A stretch of 64,000 bases of DNA from Algoriphagus sanaruensis (GTDB taxonomy: Bacteria; Bacteroidota; Bacteroidia; Cytophagales; Cyclobacteriaceae), in the NCBI RefSeq assembly GCF_001593605.1, contig NZ_CP012836.1, positions 2,298,501-2,362,500 on the forward strand, in the 5' to 3' direction. The notes beneath the pieces are model-generated. The model saw only the letters and a program-made list of their open reading frames with translations. It was not told the DNA's origin and made no database searches. Positions 26,068-35,326 of this stretch are shown here, one piece after another. Made by a program: the position numbers and the translations under genes. Each line of letters opens with the position of its first letter. Position 1 is the first letter of the stretch.

Positions 26068-29000
26068 ATGATTAAACAAGTACTCAAAATCATGATGCGA
26101 AAGGAGAAATTACAAGACTTCAAAATCTTTGGGGTTGCGTTATTTCTAGTTGCATTCTTTATCCATAGCAATTTGATTGCCTTGGATTTAAATTATTTGG
26201 GGAAGACACCAAAAAGTGATGGGGTTAATTTAAACCTCGAATCTCTATCTTCTGAAAAGCATATTAATGTGTTTGATAGAGAAGTTCGACTTCCTAGAAA
26301 AGAAATAAAATCCAACAATTTGTCAAAGAATGATTTCATCAGGATTTCAAATAAGTTGACTAAATCAGGATTTATTTCTAATGGGGGAACTGGTTACGCA
26401 TATAAGCCAGTGAACGGAAAACTAACTTTGGTTGAAGATTTTGCGAGCTTCGTCGATATTAATAAAGCAGCCTTAGATTTTAGCGTTGGTACAGGTGACA
26501 GTAGGATTTCTGGGTCTGCAAATACCCCTGGAGAAACGTGGTTGTATCAAAATGTGATTACTGTGGGTAGTCAAGTTGTGGATGCGATTGTGAAATTTGA
26601 TTCAATTACTTCAGGGGATTCTATGTCAGCTTTTGATAGTACCTCTAATCCTTATAGTGCATCTGCCACTTCGGTGGGGACTTCAGCAAATTTTTTACAG
26701 CCTAATTTTAATTTTTCAAATGCAGGTTCAGCCAACTTCACCATTTCTTTCATTGAAGGTGGGTCTTATAATGGAACTACTAATCCTACAGGAACGCCAA
26801 TCATTTTACGAAATGTGGTGGTTAACTCCTATGATTTGGATGAATCTCAAAATGGTGGAGTTCAATCAACGGCGTTCAATGATGTTGGGGGAGTTGAACT
26901 AAGTACCTCAACGAATCTTTCCACTTCAGTTAGTGGCTCAATAACCACCATTTCTGCAACTGGAACTCCTGGTAACATTACTCAACTGCCTGGTACGGTT
27001 ACTGGAGATAATTACCGAGTTAGGTTAACTTTTGATGAGATTTCCGTTTTAACTGTTACTCTAGGATCTGGAACAGGAGGTGGAGGTCTTGCATATTTTG
27101 CTTTAGATTTTTCACAAGGTCCAACATTTAATAATGTTGCTACTTATGATTTGGAATTAGTAGGGGATGGAATTATTGAAACTAGTGAAACTGGAACAAC
27201 AGATACCTTTAGTATTAAATTAAGTGCACAGCCTACTTCTAATGTTACAGTTAATTTTTCAGGTTTAGATAACACAGAACATAGTATTTCTCCGACTTCG
27301 TTGACTTTTACAAGCAGCAATTGGAATACTGAACAAATTGTTACCGTAACTGGTGTGGATGACACGGATTTGGATGGAGACATAAACTATACATTGACAG
27401 CAACGTCAACTTCCACAGATACACGGTTTCAGGGAAGACAGGTTTTGATTGACATGACCAACTTGGATGATGAAACAAATGAACCTTCAAATCCAAGCCT
27501 TTCGATTGTGAAGGATGCAGATAAGGCATCAGTCAGTGCAGCAGGCGAAGTGATCACCTATACGATTACGGTTGACAATACGGGTAACGTGGACTTGACC
27601 GGAGTTGTGGTTAGTGACGTGTTTGCAGGCGGAGCGACGCTAACAAGTGGAGACGTTAACAGCAACAATATTCTTGAGACGACCGAGACGTGGGTTTACA
27701 CGGCAAGCTATACGGTGACTCAGTCAGACATTAATGCAGGTACTGCGTTGGTGAATACAGCAAGTGTTGTAACTACTGAGCTAACGACTCCTGAGACTGA
27801 TACCGCAACAACGACGATCAGCCAGAGTGAATCTTTGACGATTGTGAAGGATGCAGATAAGGCATCAGTCAGTGCAGCAGGCGAAGTGATCACCTATACG
27901 ATTACGGTTGACAATACGGGTAACGTAGACTTGACCGGAGTTGTGGTTAGTGACGTGTTTGCAGGCGGAGCGACGCTAACAAGTGGAGACGTTAACAGCA
28001 ACAATATTCTTGAGACGACCGAGACGTGGGTTTACACGGCAAGCTATACGGTGACTCAGTCAGACATTAATGCAGGTACTGCGTTGGTGAATACAGCAAG
28101 TGTTGTAACTACTGAGCTAACGACTCCTGAGACTGATACCGCAACAACGACGATCAGCCAGAGTGAATCTTTGACGATTGTGAAGGATGCAGATAAGGCA
28201 TCAGTCAGTGCAGCAGGCGAAGTGATCACCTATACGATTACGGTTGACAATACGGGTAACGTGGACTTGACCGGAGTTGTGGTTAGTGACGTGTTTGCAG
28301 GCGGAGCGACGCTAACAAGTGGAGACGTTAACAGCAACAATATTCTTGAGACGACCGAGACGTGGGTTTACACGGCAAGCTATACGGTAACCCAGTCGGA
28401 CATTAATGCAGGTACTGCGTTGGTGAATACAGCAAGTGTTGTAACTACTGAGCTAACGACTCCTGAGACTGATACCGCAACAACGACGATCAGCCAGAGT
28501 GAATCTTTGACGATTGTGAAGGATGCAGATAAGGCATCAGTCAGTGCAGCAGGCGAAGTGATCACCTATACGATTACGGTTGACAATACGGGTAACGTGG
28601 ACTTGACCGGAGTTGTGGTTAGTGACGTATTTGCAGGCGGAGCGACGCTAACAAGTGGAGACGTTAACAGCAACAATATTCTTGAGACGACCGAGACGTG
28701 GGTTTACACGGCAAGCTATACGGTGACTCAGTCAGACATTAATGCAGGTACTGCGTTGGTGAATACAGCAAGTGTTGTAACTACTGAGCTAACGACTCCT
28801 GAGACTGATACCGCAACAACGACGATCAGCCAGAGTGAATCTTTGACGATTGTGAAGGATGCAGATAAGGCATCAGTCAGTGCAGCAGGCGAAGTGATCA
28901 CCTATACGATTACGGTTGACAATACGGGTAACGTGGACTTGACCGGAGTTGTGGTTAGTGACGTGTTTGCAGGCGGAGCGACGCTAACAAGTGGAGACGT

Positions 29001-32000
29001 TAACAGCAACAATATTCTTGAGACGACCGAGACGTGGGTTTACACGGCAAGCTATACGGTAACCCAGTCGGACATTAATGCAGGTACTGCGTTGGTGAAT
29101 ACAGCAAGTGTTGTAACTACTGAGCTAACGACTCCTGAGACTGATACCGCAACAACGACGATCAGCCAGAGTGAATCTTTGACGATTGTGAAGGATGCAG
29201 ATAAGGCATCAGTCAGTGCAGCAGGCGAAGTGATCACCTATACGATTACGGTTGACAATACGGGTAACGTGGACTTGACCGGAGTTGTGGTTAGTGACGT
29301 ATTTGCAGGCGGAGCGACGCTAACAAGTGGAGACGTTAACAGCAACAATATTCTTGAGACGACCGAGACGTGGGTTTACACGGCAAGCTATACGGTGACC
29401 CAGTCGGACATTAATGCGGGTACTGCGTTGGTGAATACAGCAAGTGTTGTAACTACTGAGCTAACGACTCCTGAGACTGATACCGCAACAACGACGATCA
29501 GCCAGAACCCTAGTCTTAGTATTATTAAAACTGGTGTCTTCAATGATGAGAATGACAACGGTCGAGCTGATGTAGGAGAGACGATTTCCTACACGTTCGT
29601 GGTAACCAATACCGGAAACATTGCTTTGACCAATGTCACTGTGACTGATGCAATGGTTACTGTAAGCGGTGAACCAATTGATTTGGCAGTGGGAGAAAAC
29701 AGTGGAACAAACTTCACTGCCACTTACACGATCGATCAGGATGATATCAATGCAGGTGAAGTGGTTAATACAGCGTCTGTTACATCAGATGAGGTTACTG
29801 AACCGGTTGAAGATGAAGAAACTACAAATCTTCCTCAAGAAGCCTCATTGACTTTGGCAAAAACTGGTGTTTTCAACGACGAAAATGACAACGGTCGAGC
29901 GGATGTAGGAGAGACGATTTCTTATACGTTCGTGGTAACCAATACCGGAAACATTGCTTTGACCAATGTCACTGTGACTGATGAAATGGTTACTGTAAGC
30001 GGTGAACCAATTGATTTGGCAGTGGGAGAAGACAGTGGAACAAACTTCACTGCCACTTACACGATCGATCAGGATGATATCAATGCAGGTGAAGTGGTTA
30101 ATACAGCGTCTGCTTCTTCAGATGAAGTGACTACACCAGAAGAAGATGAAGAAACTACAAATCTTCCTCAAGAAGCCTCATTGACATTGGCAAAAACTGG
30201 TGTTTTCAATGACGAAAATGACAACGGTCGAGCTGATGTAGGAGAGACGATTTCTTATACGTTCGTGGTAACCAATACCGGAAACATTGCTTTGACCAAT
30301 GTCACTGTGACTGATGAAATGGTTACTGTAAGCGGTGAACCAATTGATTTGGCAGTGGGAGAAGACAGTGGAACAAACTTCACTGCCACTTACACGATCG
30401 ATCAGGATGATATCAATGCAGGTGAAGTGGTTAATACAGCGTCTGCTTCTTCAGATGAAGTGACTACACCAGAAGAAGATGAAGAAACTACAAATCTTCC
30501 TCAAGAAGCCTCCTTGACTTTGGCAAAAACTGGTGTTTTCAACGACGAAAATGACAACGGTCGAGCTGATGTAGGAGAGACGATTTCTTATACGTTCGTG
30601 GTAACCAATACTGGTAATGTTCCATTGACCAATGTAACGGTGACCGATGCGATGGTGACTGTTAACGGTGAACCGATTGATTTGGGAGTGGGCGAGAACA
30701 GTGGAACAAACTTCACGGCAACTTACACGATCGATCAAGATGACATCAATGCAGGAGAGGTAGTCAATACAGCGTCTGTTACCTCAGATGAAGTGACTGA
30801 ACCAGTAGAAGATCAAGAAACTACAAATCTTCCTCAAGAAGCATCTTGGGCATTTAGTAAATCAACCGATAATACAGGGTATTCATCTCCGGGAGATATT
30901 TTAAGATATACCCTAACCTTGGTTAATACAGGTAATTTGCCTATTTCTGAAATTGAGGTTAGTGATCCAAAAGCGACTTCGGGACCAGATTATGTCCGAG
31001 GTGATCTAAATAATAATAATACCCTCGATGTTGGAGAAGCGTGGATTTATGTTGCAACGGTTGCGATAACTCAAGAAAATATTGATGCCGGTAAATTTGT
31101 CAATATTGCATCTGCCAAAGGCAAATCTTCTGATGGAAGAAATCTTGAAATAACAGATCAACAAACAGTAAACGCGGTTCCTTCCCCAGAATTAACTGTA
31201 ATTAAATCTGCGGTTGAGAATGATTTTGATGCAGCTGGGGATGTAATAAATTATACCATAGCTGTTCAAAACACCGGCAATATCACCATTTCAAATGTTG
31301 TAGTTACTGATCCTAAGGCTTCATCAGGTCCTGTTTATGAAAGTGGGGATTCAAATTCTAACAGTAAGTTAGATGTAGGTGAAACTTGGATTTATCTCGC
31401 TTCATCAATTGTAAATCAGGCAGATTTAGATGCTGGAAGCTTTACTAATGAAGCTACTGTCACAGGAACTCCAGCTGTAGGAACCTTAAATCCTGCAAAA
31501 GGATCAAAAACAATTAATGCTGTTCAGCGTCCTTCTTGGACACTTTCTAAAACTGCTTCTGAGAAGTATTACAATGAAGTTGGTGATGTTCTAAATTATT
31601 CCATTGTAGTAGCAAACACAGGAAACGTCACGATTACTAACGTGTCCGTTTCTGATCCGCAAGCCACTTCTGGACCTAGCTATGAATCAGGAGATTCTAA
31701 TGTGAATGGAAAGCTGGATGTCAATGAAACCTGGACTTATGTAGCTAGCTACGTAGTTCAAGCAGATGATTTAGAAACGGGTTCATTTACCAATAAGGCA
31801 ACAGCAATAGGAACTCCATCTGGAGGAGATTTAGATCCTGCCGAAGATCAGTATACGGTAGATGCTTTAATAGCAGTTCCTGATTTGGAATATACTCCAT
31901 ATGAAACTCCAGTTTCAGGCAATGTGAGTATAAATGATACCTATCCTGAAGGAAGTAGCTTTAGCCAAACTTCTGAGCCAGCTCATGGTGAGGTGGAATT

Positions 32001-34299
32001 CAATTCTGATGGAACCTTTACCTATACGCCAGAAGAAGGATTTACAGGTGTGGATACCTTTACCTACCAGGTTTGTCTTCCATCACAAAACGGTTCCGCA
32101 TGTGAATTGACTTCAGTTACGATTTTAGTTGGTCCTCTTGCAATTGATGATAGCTATTTGATGCTAGAGAATAGAATTCTGGAAGCGTCTGTAATTGGGA
32201 ATGACACTTATCCTAGTAGCAGTGATTTAGGTATAAAATCTAGGGTCCTGGTTAATATTACTAATTCCAATGGCAGTGAGTTTTCTCAGACTTCAGATGT
32301 AAGCTTTGGCACCCTGAGCTTCAATATTGATGGATCATTCACCTATGTTCCTGATGAAAATTTCACTGGAAAGGACAGCTTTACTTATAAAGTGTGCTTC
32401 ACCTTTGGTGATATCACGTTGTGTGATGAAGCACGGGTAGAAATCGAAGTGTTGTCATTTAGTACTGAGCCAGATGTAAATGCAACTCTCATAAATGTTC
32501 CTTTGAAAGGTAATGTTTCAACAAATGATCAAGTAACCGGAGGAACGACTTATGGCGATCCTGGAGAGGCTACTTCTCAGCCGGCTGGAAGTAATCCAGA
32601 GTTGACCTTGAATTCAGACGGTACTTATGATTTCATTACAGATGTTCCCGGAGTATATGTGTACTTGGTACCGGTATGTTCTCCGCTAGAAGGAGAAGAA
32701 TGCAGAATCGAACCATTGACTATTACAGTATTGGATATCAATGAGCCGGTAAATGCACCAATCGCACACACAGATATCGCAGAGACCAGACAGGGAGTTC
32801 CAGTGACTTTGAAGACATTGAGCAATGACCGTCCAGGAGGCAAAACCGTTGAGCTGGATCCGTCTTCAGTGACGATTGTTGCCCAGCCAAAGCATGGAAC
32901 AGTGAGTGTGGATACTGAAACAGGCGATATCACCTATACGCCGGATGCAGACTTCTTGGGAGTAGATACTTACACTTATCAGGTTTGTGATACAAGCGAT
33001 CCGGCCAAATGCGTAATAGCAGATCAGAAGGTTACTGTACTAAGTGAAAAAGCTCCTAATTCGACATTAGCCTCAGATGATTTTGCAATCACAAGCAATA
33101 AGGAGAAGATTACGGGTAACGTATTGAATAACGATACGGACTCGGAAGGAAACACCCAAAAAGTAACTCCAAACAAAGTGTCCTTGCCGGAGGGTGAATT
33201 TGAGATTGATGAGGATGGTAATTATACCTTCACTCCAACGCCAGGATTTATCGGCCCGGTTGAGATAGTTTACCAAGTATGTGATAATGGAAATCCACAA
33301 GCTTGTGCCCGAGCCACGATCTACTTCTTGATAGTTAAGAATTCTATTGAGGCGATCAATGATAACTTCCAAGACAACGTGATCAATGGTCTCAAAGGTG
33401 GAGTAGCCGGAAATGTATTGACCAACGATTTGTTGAACGAAAGACCGGTACTTGCTAACGAGGTTAAGATTTCGATTTTGGGTGATGGAGGATTGACTGG
33501 AGTTGAAATCGATGATCAAGGAAATCTAATAGTACCAGCAGGTACACCAGTAGGAACTTATATCGTCCACTACAACATCTGCGAGGTAGTCGATCCAACC
33601 AACTGTTCGGATGCCTTCGTGATTGTGGAAGTATTCCATGGTGTCGATTTGGCGATCGATAAGCGTGTTGATGAAACTTCAATTTGGGAAGGAGATGAAT
33701 TCTCTTACATCCTGACTGTAGCTAATGTGGGAGATACAGACGCCACAGAAATCGTGGTGATTGATGATCTTCCATCAGGATTGGAATACAAGTCTTCTTC
33801 CTTGATTTCAGGTGGATCTTTACAATTAAACACAACAGTTTCTGGTCAGAAAGTCACCATGAAGCTTGCTGGTTTAGCCACTGGAGAAGTTGTTGAAATC
33901 CGATTAGCAGTTAAAGCTCGTCCATTGAGTGGATCCAATGCTGAGACTATCATCAACACAGCTTCGGTAAGTTCTAAGGAAACTGAATTGAATCCTTCAG
34001 ATAACAGCTCTTCTGTCTCGGTTCAAATTCAACCATTCTTCATTCCAAATGTGATCACACCAAATGGTGATCGTAAGAATGACGCGTTTGTAATCCGTGG
34101 TCTAGGCAAGTTTGCTTCCAATGAAATTGTGATTTTCAATCGTTGGGGAGACCATGTGTATCAGAAGAAGGGATACCAAAACGATTGGACAGCGGAAGGA
34201 ATGGTAGCTGGTACTTATTTCTATATCCTATCTGTAGTTGATATCAACGGTAAGCCGACGGTATTTAAAGGATGGATTCAAATTATCAGAGAAAATTGA
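26068..34299 (+). CDS. Giant repetitive surface protein, T9SS type B cargo (adhesin-like)
   Basis: 2743 residues. A signal-like hydrophobic segment (about 19-37) precedes a beta-rich N-terminal domain (to about 350) and a Calx-beta-like segment (about 360-470). Then come six nearly identical 112-residue DUF11/DUF7507-like repeats (477-1148), four 111-residue repeats (1149-1592), three diverged repeats (1593-1935), about six Ig/cadherin-like modules with TYQVC-type cysteine strands (1936-2520), one more DUF11-like domain (from about 2525) and a gliding-motility-type C-terminal domain (2656-2743, FIPNVITPNGDRKNDAF). The last domain directs export by the type IX system and surface attachment. 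A filamentous adhesin or gliding role, as for SprB, is inferred. A PorP/SprF gene follows at 52 nt. Confidence 0.88.
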   Translation: MIKQVLKIMMRKEKLQDFKIFGVALFLVAFFIHSNLIALDLNYLGKTPKSDGVNLNLESLSSEKHINVFDREVRLPRKEIKSNNLSKNDFIRISNKLTKSGFISNGGTGYAYKPVNGKLTLVEDFASFVDINKAALDFSVGTGDSRISGSANTPGETWLYQNVITVGSQVVDAIVKFDSITSGDSMSAFDSTSNPYSASATSVGTSANFLQPNFNFSNAGSANFTISFIEGGSYNGTTNPTGTPIILRNVVVNSYDLDESQNGGVQSTAFNDVGGVELSTSTNLSTSVSGSITTISATGTPGNITQLPGTVTGDNYRVRLTFDEISVLTVTLGSGTGGGGLAYFALDFSQGPTFNNVATYDLELVGDGIIETSETGTTDTFSIKLSAQPTSNVTVNFSGLDNTEHSISPTSLTFTSSNWNTEQIVTVTGVDDTDLDGDINYTLTATSTSTDTRFQGRQVLIDMTNLDDETNEPSNPSLSIVKDADKASVSAAGEVITYTITVDNTGNVDLTGVVVSDVFAGGATLTSGDVNSNNILETTETWVYTASYTVTQSDINAGTALVNTASVVTTELTTPETDTATTTISQSESLTIVKDADKASVSAAGEVITYTITVDNTGNVDLTGVVVSDVFAGGATLTSGDVNSNNILETTETWVYTASYTVTQSDINAGTALVNTASVVTTELTTPETDTATTTISQSESLTIVKDADKASVSAAGEVITYTITVDNTGNVDLTGVVVSDVFAGGATLTSGDVNSNNILETTETWVYTASYTVTQSDINAGTALVNTASVVTTELTTPETDTATTTISQSESLTIVKDADKASVSAAGEVITYTITVDNTGNVDLTGVVVSDVFAGGATLTSGDVNSNNILETTETWVYTASYTVTQSDINAGTALVNTASVVTTELTTPETDTATTTISQSESLTIVKDADKASVSAAGEVITYTITVDNTGNVDLTGVVVSDVFAGGATLTSGDVNSNNILETTETWVYTASYTVTQSDINAGTALVNTASVVTTELTTPETDTATTTISQSESLTIVKDADKASVSAAGEVITYTITVDNTGNVDLTGVVVSDVFAGGATLTSGDVNSNNILETTETWVYTASYTVTQSDINAGTALVNTASVVTTELTTPETDTATTTISQNPSLSIIKTGVFNDENDNGRADVGETISYTFVVTNTGNIALTNVTVTDAMVTVSGEPIDLAVGENSGTNFTATYTIDQDDINAGEVVNTASVTSDEVTEPVEDEETTNLPQEASLTLAKTGVFNDENDNGRADVGETISYTFVVTNTGNIALTNVTVTDEMVTVSGEPIDLAVGEDSGTNFTATYTIDQDDINAGEVVNTASASSDEVTTPEEDEETTNLPQEASLTLAKTGVFNDENDNGRADVGETISYTFVVTNTGNIALTNVTVTDEMVTVSGEPIDLAVGEDSGTNFTATYTIDQDDINAGEVVNTASASSDEVTTPEEDEETTNLPQEASLTLAKTGVFNDENDNGRADVGETISYTFVVTNTGNVPLTNVTVTDAMVTVNGEPIDLGVGENSGTNFTATYTIDQDDINAGEVVNTASVTSDEVTEPVEDQETTNLPQEASWAFSKSTDNTGYSSPGDILRYTLTLVNTGNLPISEIEVSDPKATSGPDYVRGDLNNNNTLDVGEAWIYVATVAITQENIDAGKFVNIASAKGKSSDGRNLEITDQQTVNAVPSPELTVIKSAVENDFDAAGDVINYTIAVQNTGNITISNVVVTDPKASSGPVYESGDSNSNSKLDVGETWIYLASSIVNQADLDAGSFTNEATVTGTPAVGTLNPAKGSKTINAVQRPSWTLSKTASEKYYNEVGDVLNYSIVVANTGNVTITNVSVSDPQATSGPSYESGDSNVNGKLDVNETWTYVASYVVQADDLETGSFTNKATAIGTPSGGDLDPAEDQYTVDALIAVPDLEYTPYETPVSGNVSINDTYPEGSSFSQTSEPAHGEVEFNSDGTFTYTPEEGFTGVDTFTYQVCLPSQNGSACELTSVTILVGPLAIDDSYLMLENRILEASVIGNDTYPSSSDLGIKSRVLVNITNSNGSEFSQTSDVSFGTLSFNIDGSFTYVPDENFTGKDSFTYKVCFTFGDITLCDEARVEIEVLSFSTEPDVNATLINVPLKGNVSTNDQVTGGTTYGDPGEATSQPAGSNPELTLNSDGTYDFITDVPGVYVYLVPVCSPLEGEECRIEPLTITVLDINEPVNAPIAHTDIAETRQGVPVTLKTLSNDRPGGKTVELDPSSVTIVAQPKHGTVSVDTETGDITYTPDADFLGVDTYTYQVCDTSDPAKCVIADQKVTVLSEKAPNSTLASDDFAITSNKEKITGNVLNNDTDSEGNTQKVTPNKVSLPEGEFEIDEDGNYTFTPTPGFIGPVEIVYQVCDNGNPQACARATIYFLIVKNSIEAINDNFQDNVINGLKGGVAGNVLTNDLLNERPVLANEVKISILGDGGLTGVEIDDQGNLIVPAGTPVGTYIVHYNICEVVDPTNCSDAFVIVEVFHGVDLAIDKRVDETSIWEGDEFSYILTVANVGDTDATEIVVIDDLPSGLEYKSSSLISGGSLQLNTTVSGQKVTMKLAGLATGEVVEIRLAVKARPLSGSNAETIINTASVSSKETELNPSDNSSSVSVQIQPFFIPNVITPNGDRKNDAFVIRGLGKFASNEIVIFNRWGDHVYQKKGYQNDWTAEGMVAGTYFYILSVVDINGKPTVFKGWIQIIREN
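27496..29511 (+). repeat. Six tandem 336-bp coding repeats, nearly identical
   Basis: Unit starts at 27496, 27832, 28168, 28504, 28840 and 29176, exactly 336 bp (112 codons) each. Copies differ at only a few synonymous bases. Copies 3 and 5 share GTGTTT plus GTAACCCAGTCG, while 4 and 6 share GTATTT, giving an alternating pattern that points to duplication of a two-unit block. The units are richer in ACG and GCG codons than flanking sequence. Confidence 0.97.
29512..30843 (+). repeat. Four tandem 333-bp coding repeats
   Basis: Unit starts at 29512, 29845, 30178 and 30511, each 333 bp (111 codons). The two middle copies are almost identical; the first differs mainly at its 5' end and near its 3' end, and the fourth has many synonymous changes in its second half. 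Each unit has an acidic FNDENDNGRAD segment resembling a calcium-binding loop. Confidence 0.95.
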
Positions 34300-34351
34300 A
34301 ATAGGTAACCACCTAATTACCTGAAGCATTCAACTCAGAAAAATAAACACT

Positions 34352-35326
34352 ATGCGATATATAAAATTTAACCCCATTGCTGTTTTGCTCCTGATCCTAG
34401 CCACTACAGGCTGGGTGAAGGGTCAGCAAAATCCGCAATACAGCCAATATATTTTCAATGGTCTTCATATTAATCCAGGATATGCTGGATACAAGAATGA
34501 AGGCTACATTCAAAGTACTTACCGAAGCCAGTGGGTCAACTTCCCTGGAGCACCCAAAACCCTGTCGGTAACTGCCGACTTCAGTGCCAATGAAGGCACG
34601 ATGGGTTTTGGTGTGTCTTTGGTGGATGATCGAATTGGTCCTACAGTGAATTCAGGTGGATTATTGACTTATGCCTATCGACTTCGAACAGGTTCTAAAT
34701 CTTTCCTTTCCCTTGGAGTCAGTGGGGGATATTCCAAATATGGGATCGATCCAAGTTTACTTTCAGCGAATGATGACAACGATCCCTTGCTTCCTGAAGG
34801 AAAAGTAAGTGTTTCAATTCCAAACCTTAACTCAGGACTGTTTTTCCATTCGGACTATTTCTACGCAGGGTTTAGCGTATACAATATGATTGGAAAAAGT
34901 GCTGCTCAACAAGAGGATTTCTCCTTGGCTTATCACGATTTTCATTATTTCCTTACCCTAGGAGGATTGATCGATCTAGGGACTGCCTTGAAAGTGAAGC
35001 CTTCTGTATTGGTGAAGCAGGTAAAAGGTAGCCCGACAAATTTCGATTTCAATACGATGTTTTTATTGGGAGAAAAGGTTTGGATCGGTGGTTCCTATCG
35101 TTCGAATACCCGAGTGTTTGAAAATAGCCTTCAAAAGGATTTGGTACGCAGAAATGCCGTAGCGGCAGTTGTGGAGATTTTTGCAACTCCAGACTTGCGC
35201 TTTGGCTATGCTTATGACCACAACTTGAATGTGTTGAATAGCTACCGAAATAATTCTCATGAGATTTCTCTGGGGTATTATCTGAGAGCTAAGAAAACTG
35301 TAATGAAAAATCCTAGATGGTTTTAA
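34352..35326 (+). CDS. PorP/SprF family type IX secretion-associated outer-membrane protein
   Basis: 324 residues with a signal peptide (1-24, ending VKGQ). Typical PorP/SprF features are QNPQYSQYIFNGLHINPGYAG at the mature N-terminus (seen here split as QYSQYIFNG and NPGYAGY), a YRSQWVNFPGAP segment, and beta strands throughout that end in a barrel. SprF-type proteins are needed for surface display of a specific large cargo encoded next to them. Its place directly after the giant T9SS cargo gene supports a dedicated pair. The next gene starts within its stop codon (TAATG). Confidence 0.92.
   Translation: MRYIKFNPIAVLLLILATTGWVKGQQNPQYSQYIFNGLHINPGYAGYKNEGYIQSTYRSQWVNFPGAPKTLSVTADFSANEGTMGFGVSLVDDRIGPTVNSGGLLTYAYRLRTGSKSFLSLGVSGGYSKYGIDPSLLSANDDNDPLLPEGKVSVSIPNLNSGLFFHSDYFYAGFSVYNMIGKSAAQQEDFSLAYHDFHYFLTLGGLIDLGTALKVKPSVLVKQVKGSPTNFDFNTMFLLGEKVWIGGSYRSNTRVFENSLQKDLVRRNAVAAVVEIFATPDLRFGYAYDHNLNVLNSYRNNSHEISLGYYLRAKKTVMKNPRWF

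Noticed and set aside
28380..28565. Identical antisense frames inside the adhesin repeats (also at 29052-29237)
   Set aside because: They repeat only because the coding repeats are nearly identical; no start signal and fully antisense to a strong gene.
27496..30843. Tandem repeats considered as a CRISPR or satellite array
   Set aside because: Units of 333-336 bp stay in frame with no unique spacers, so these are protein-coding repeats.
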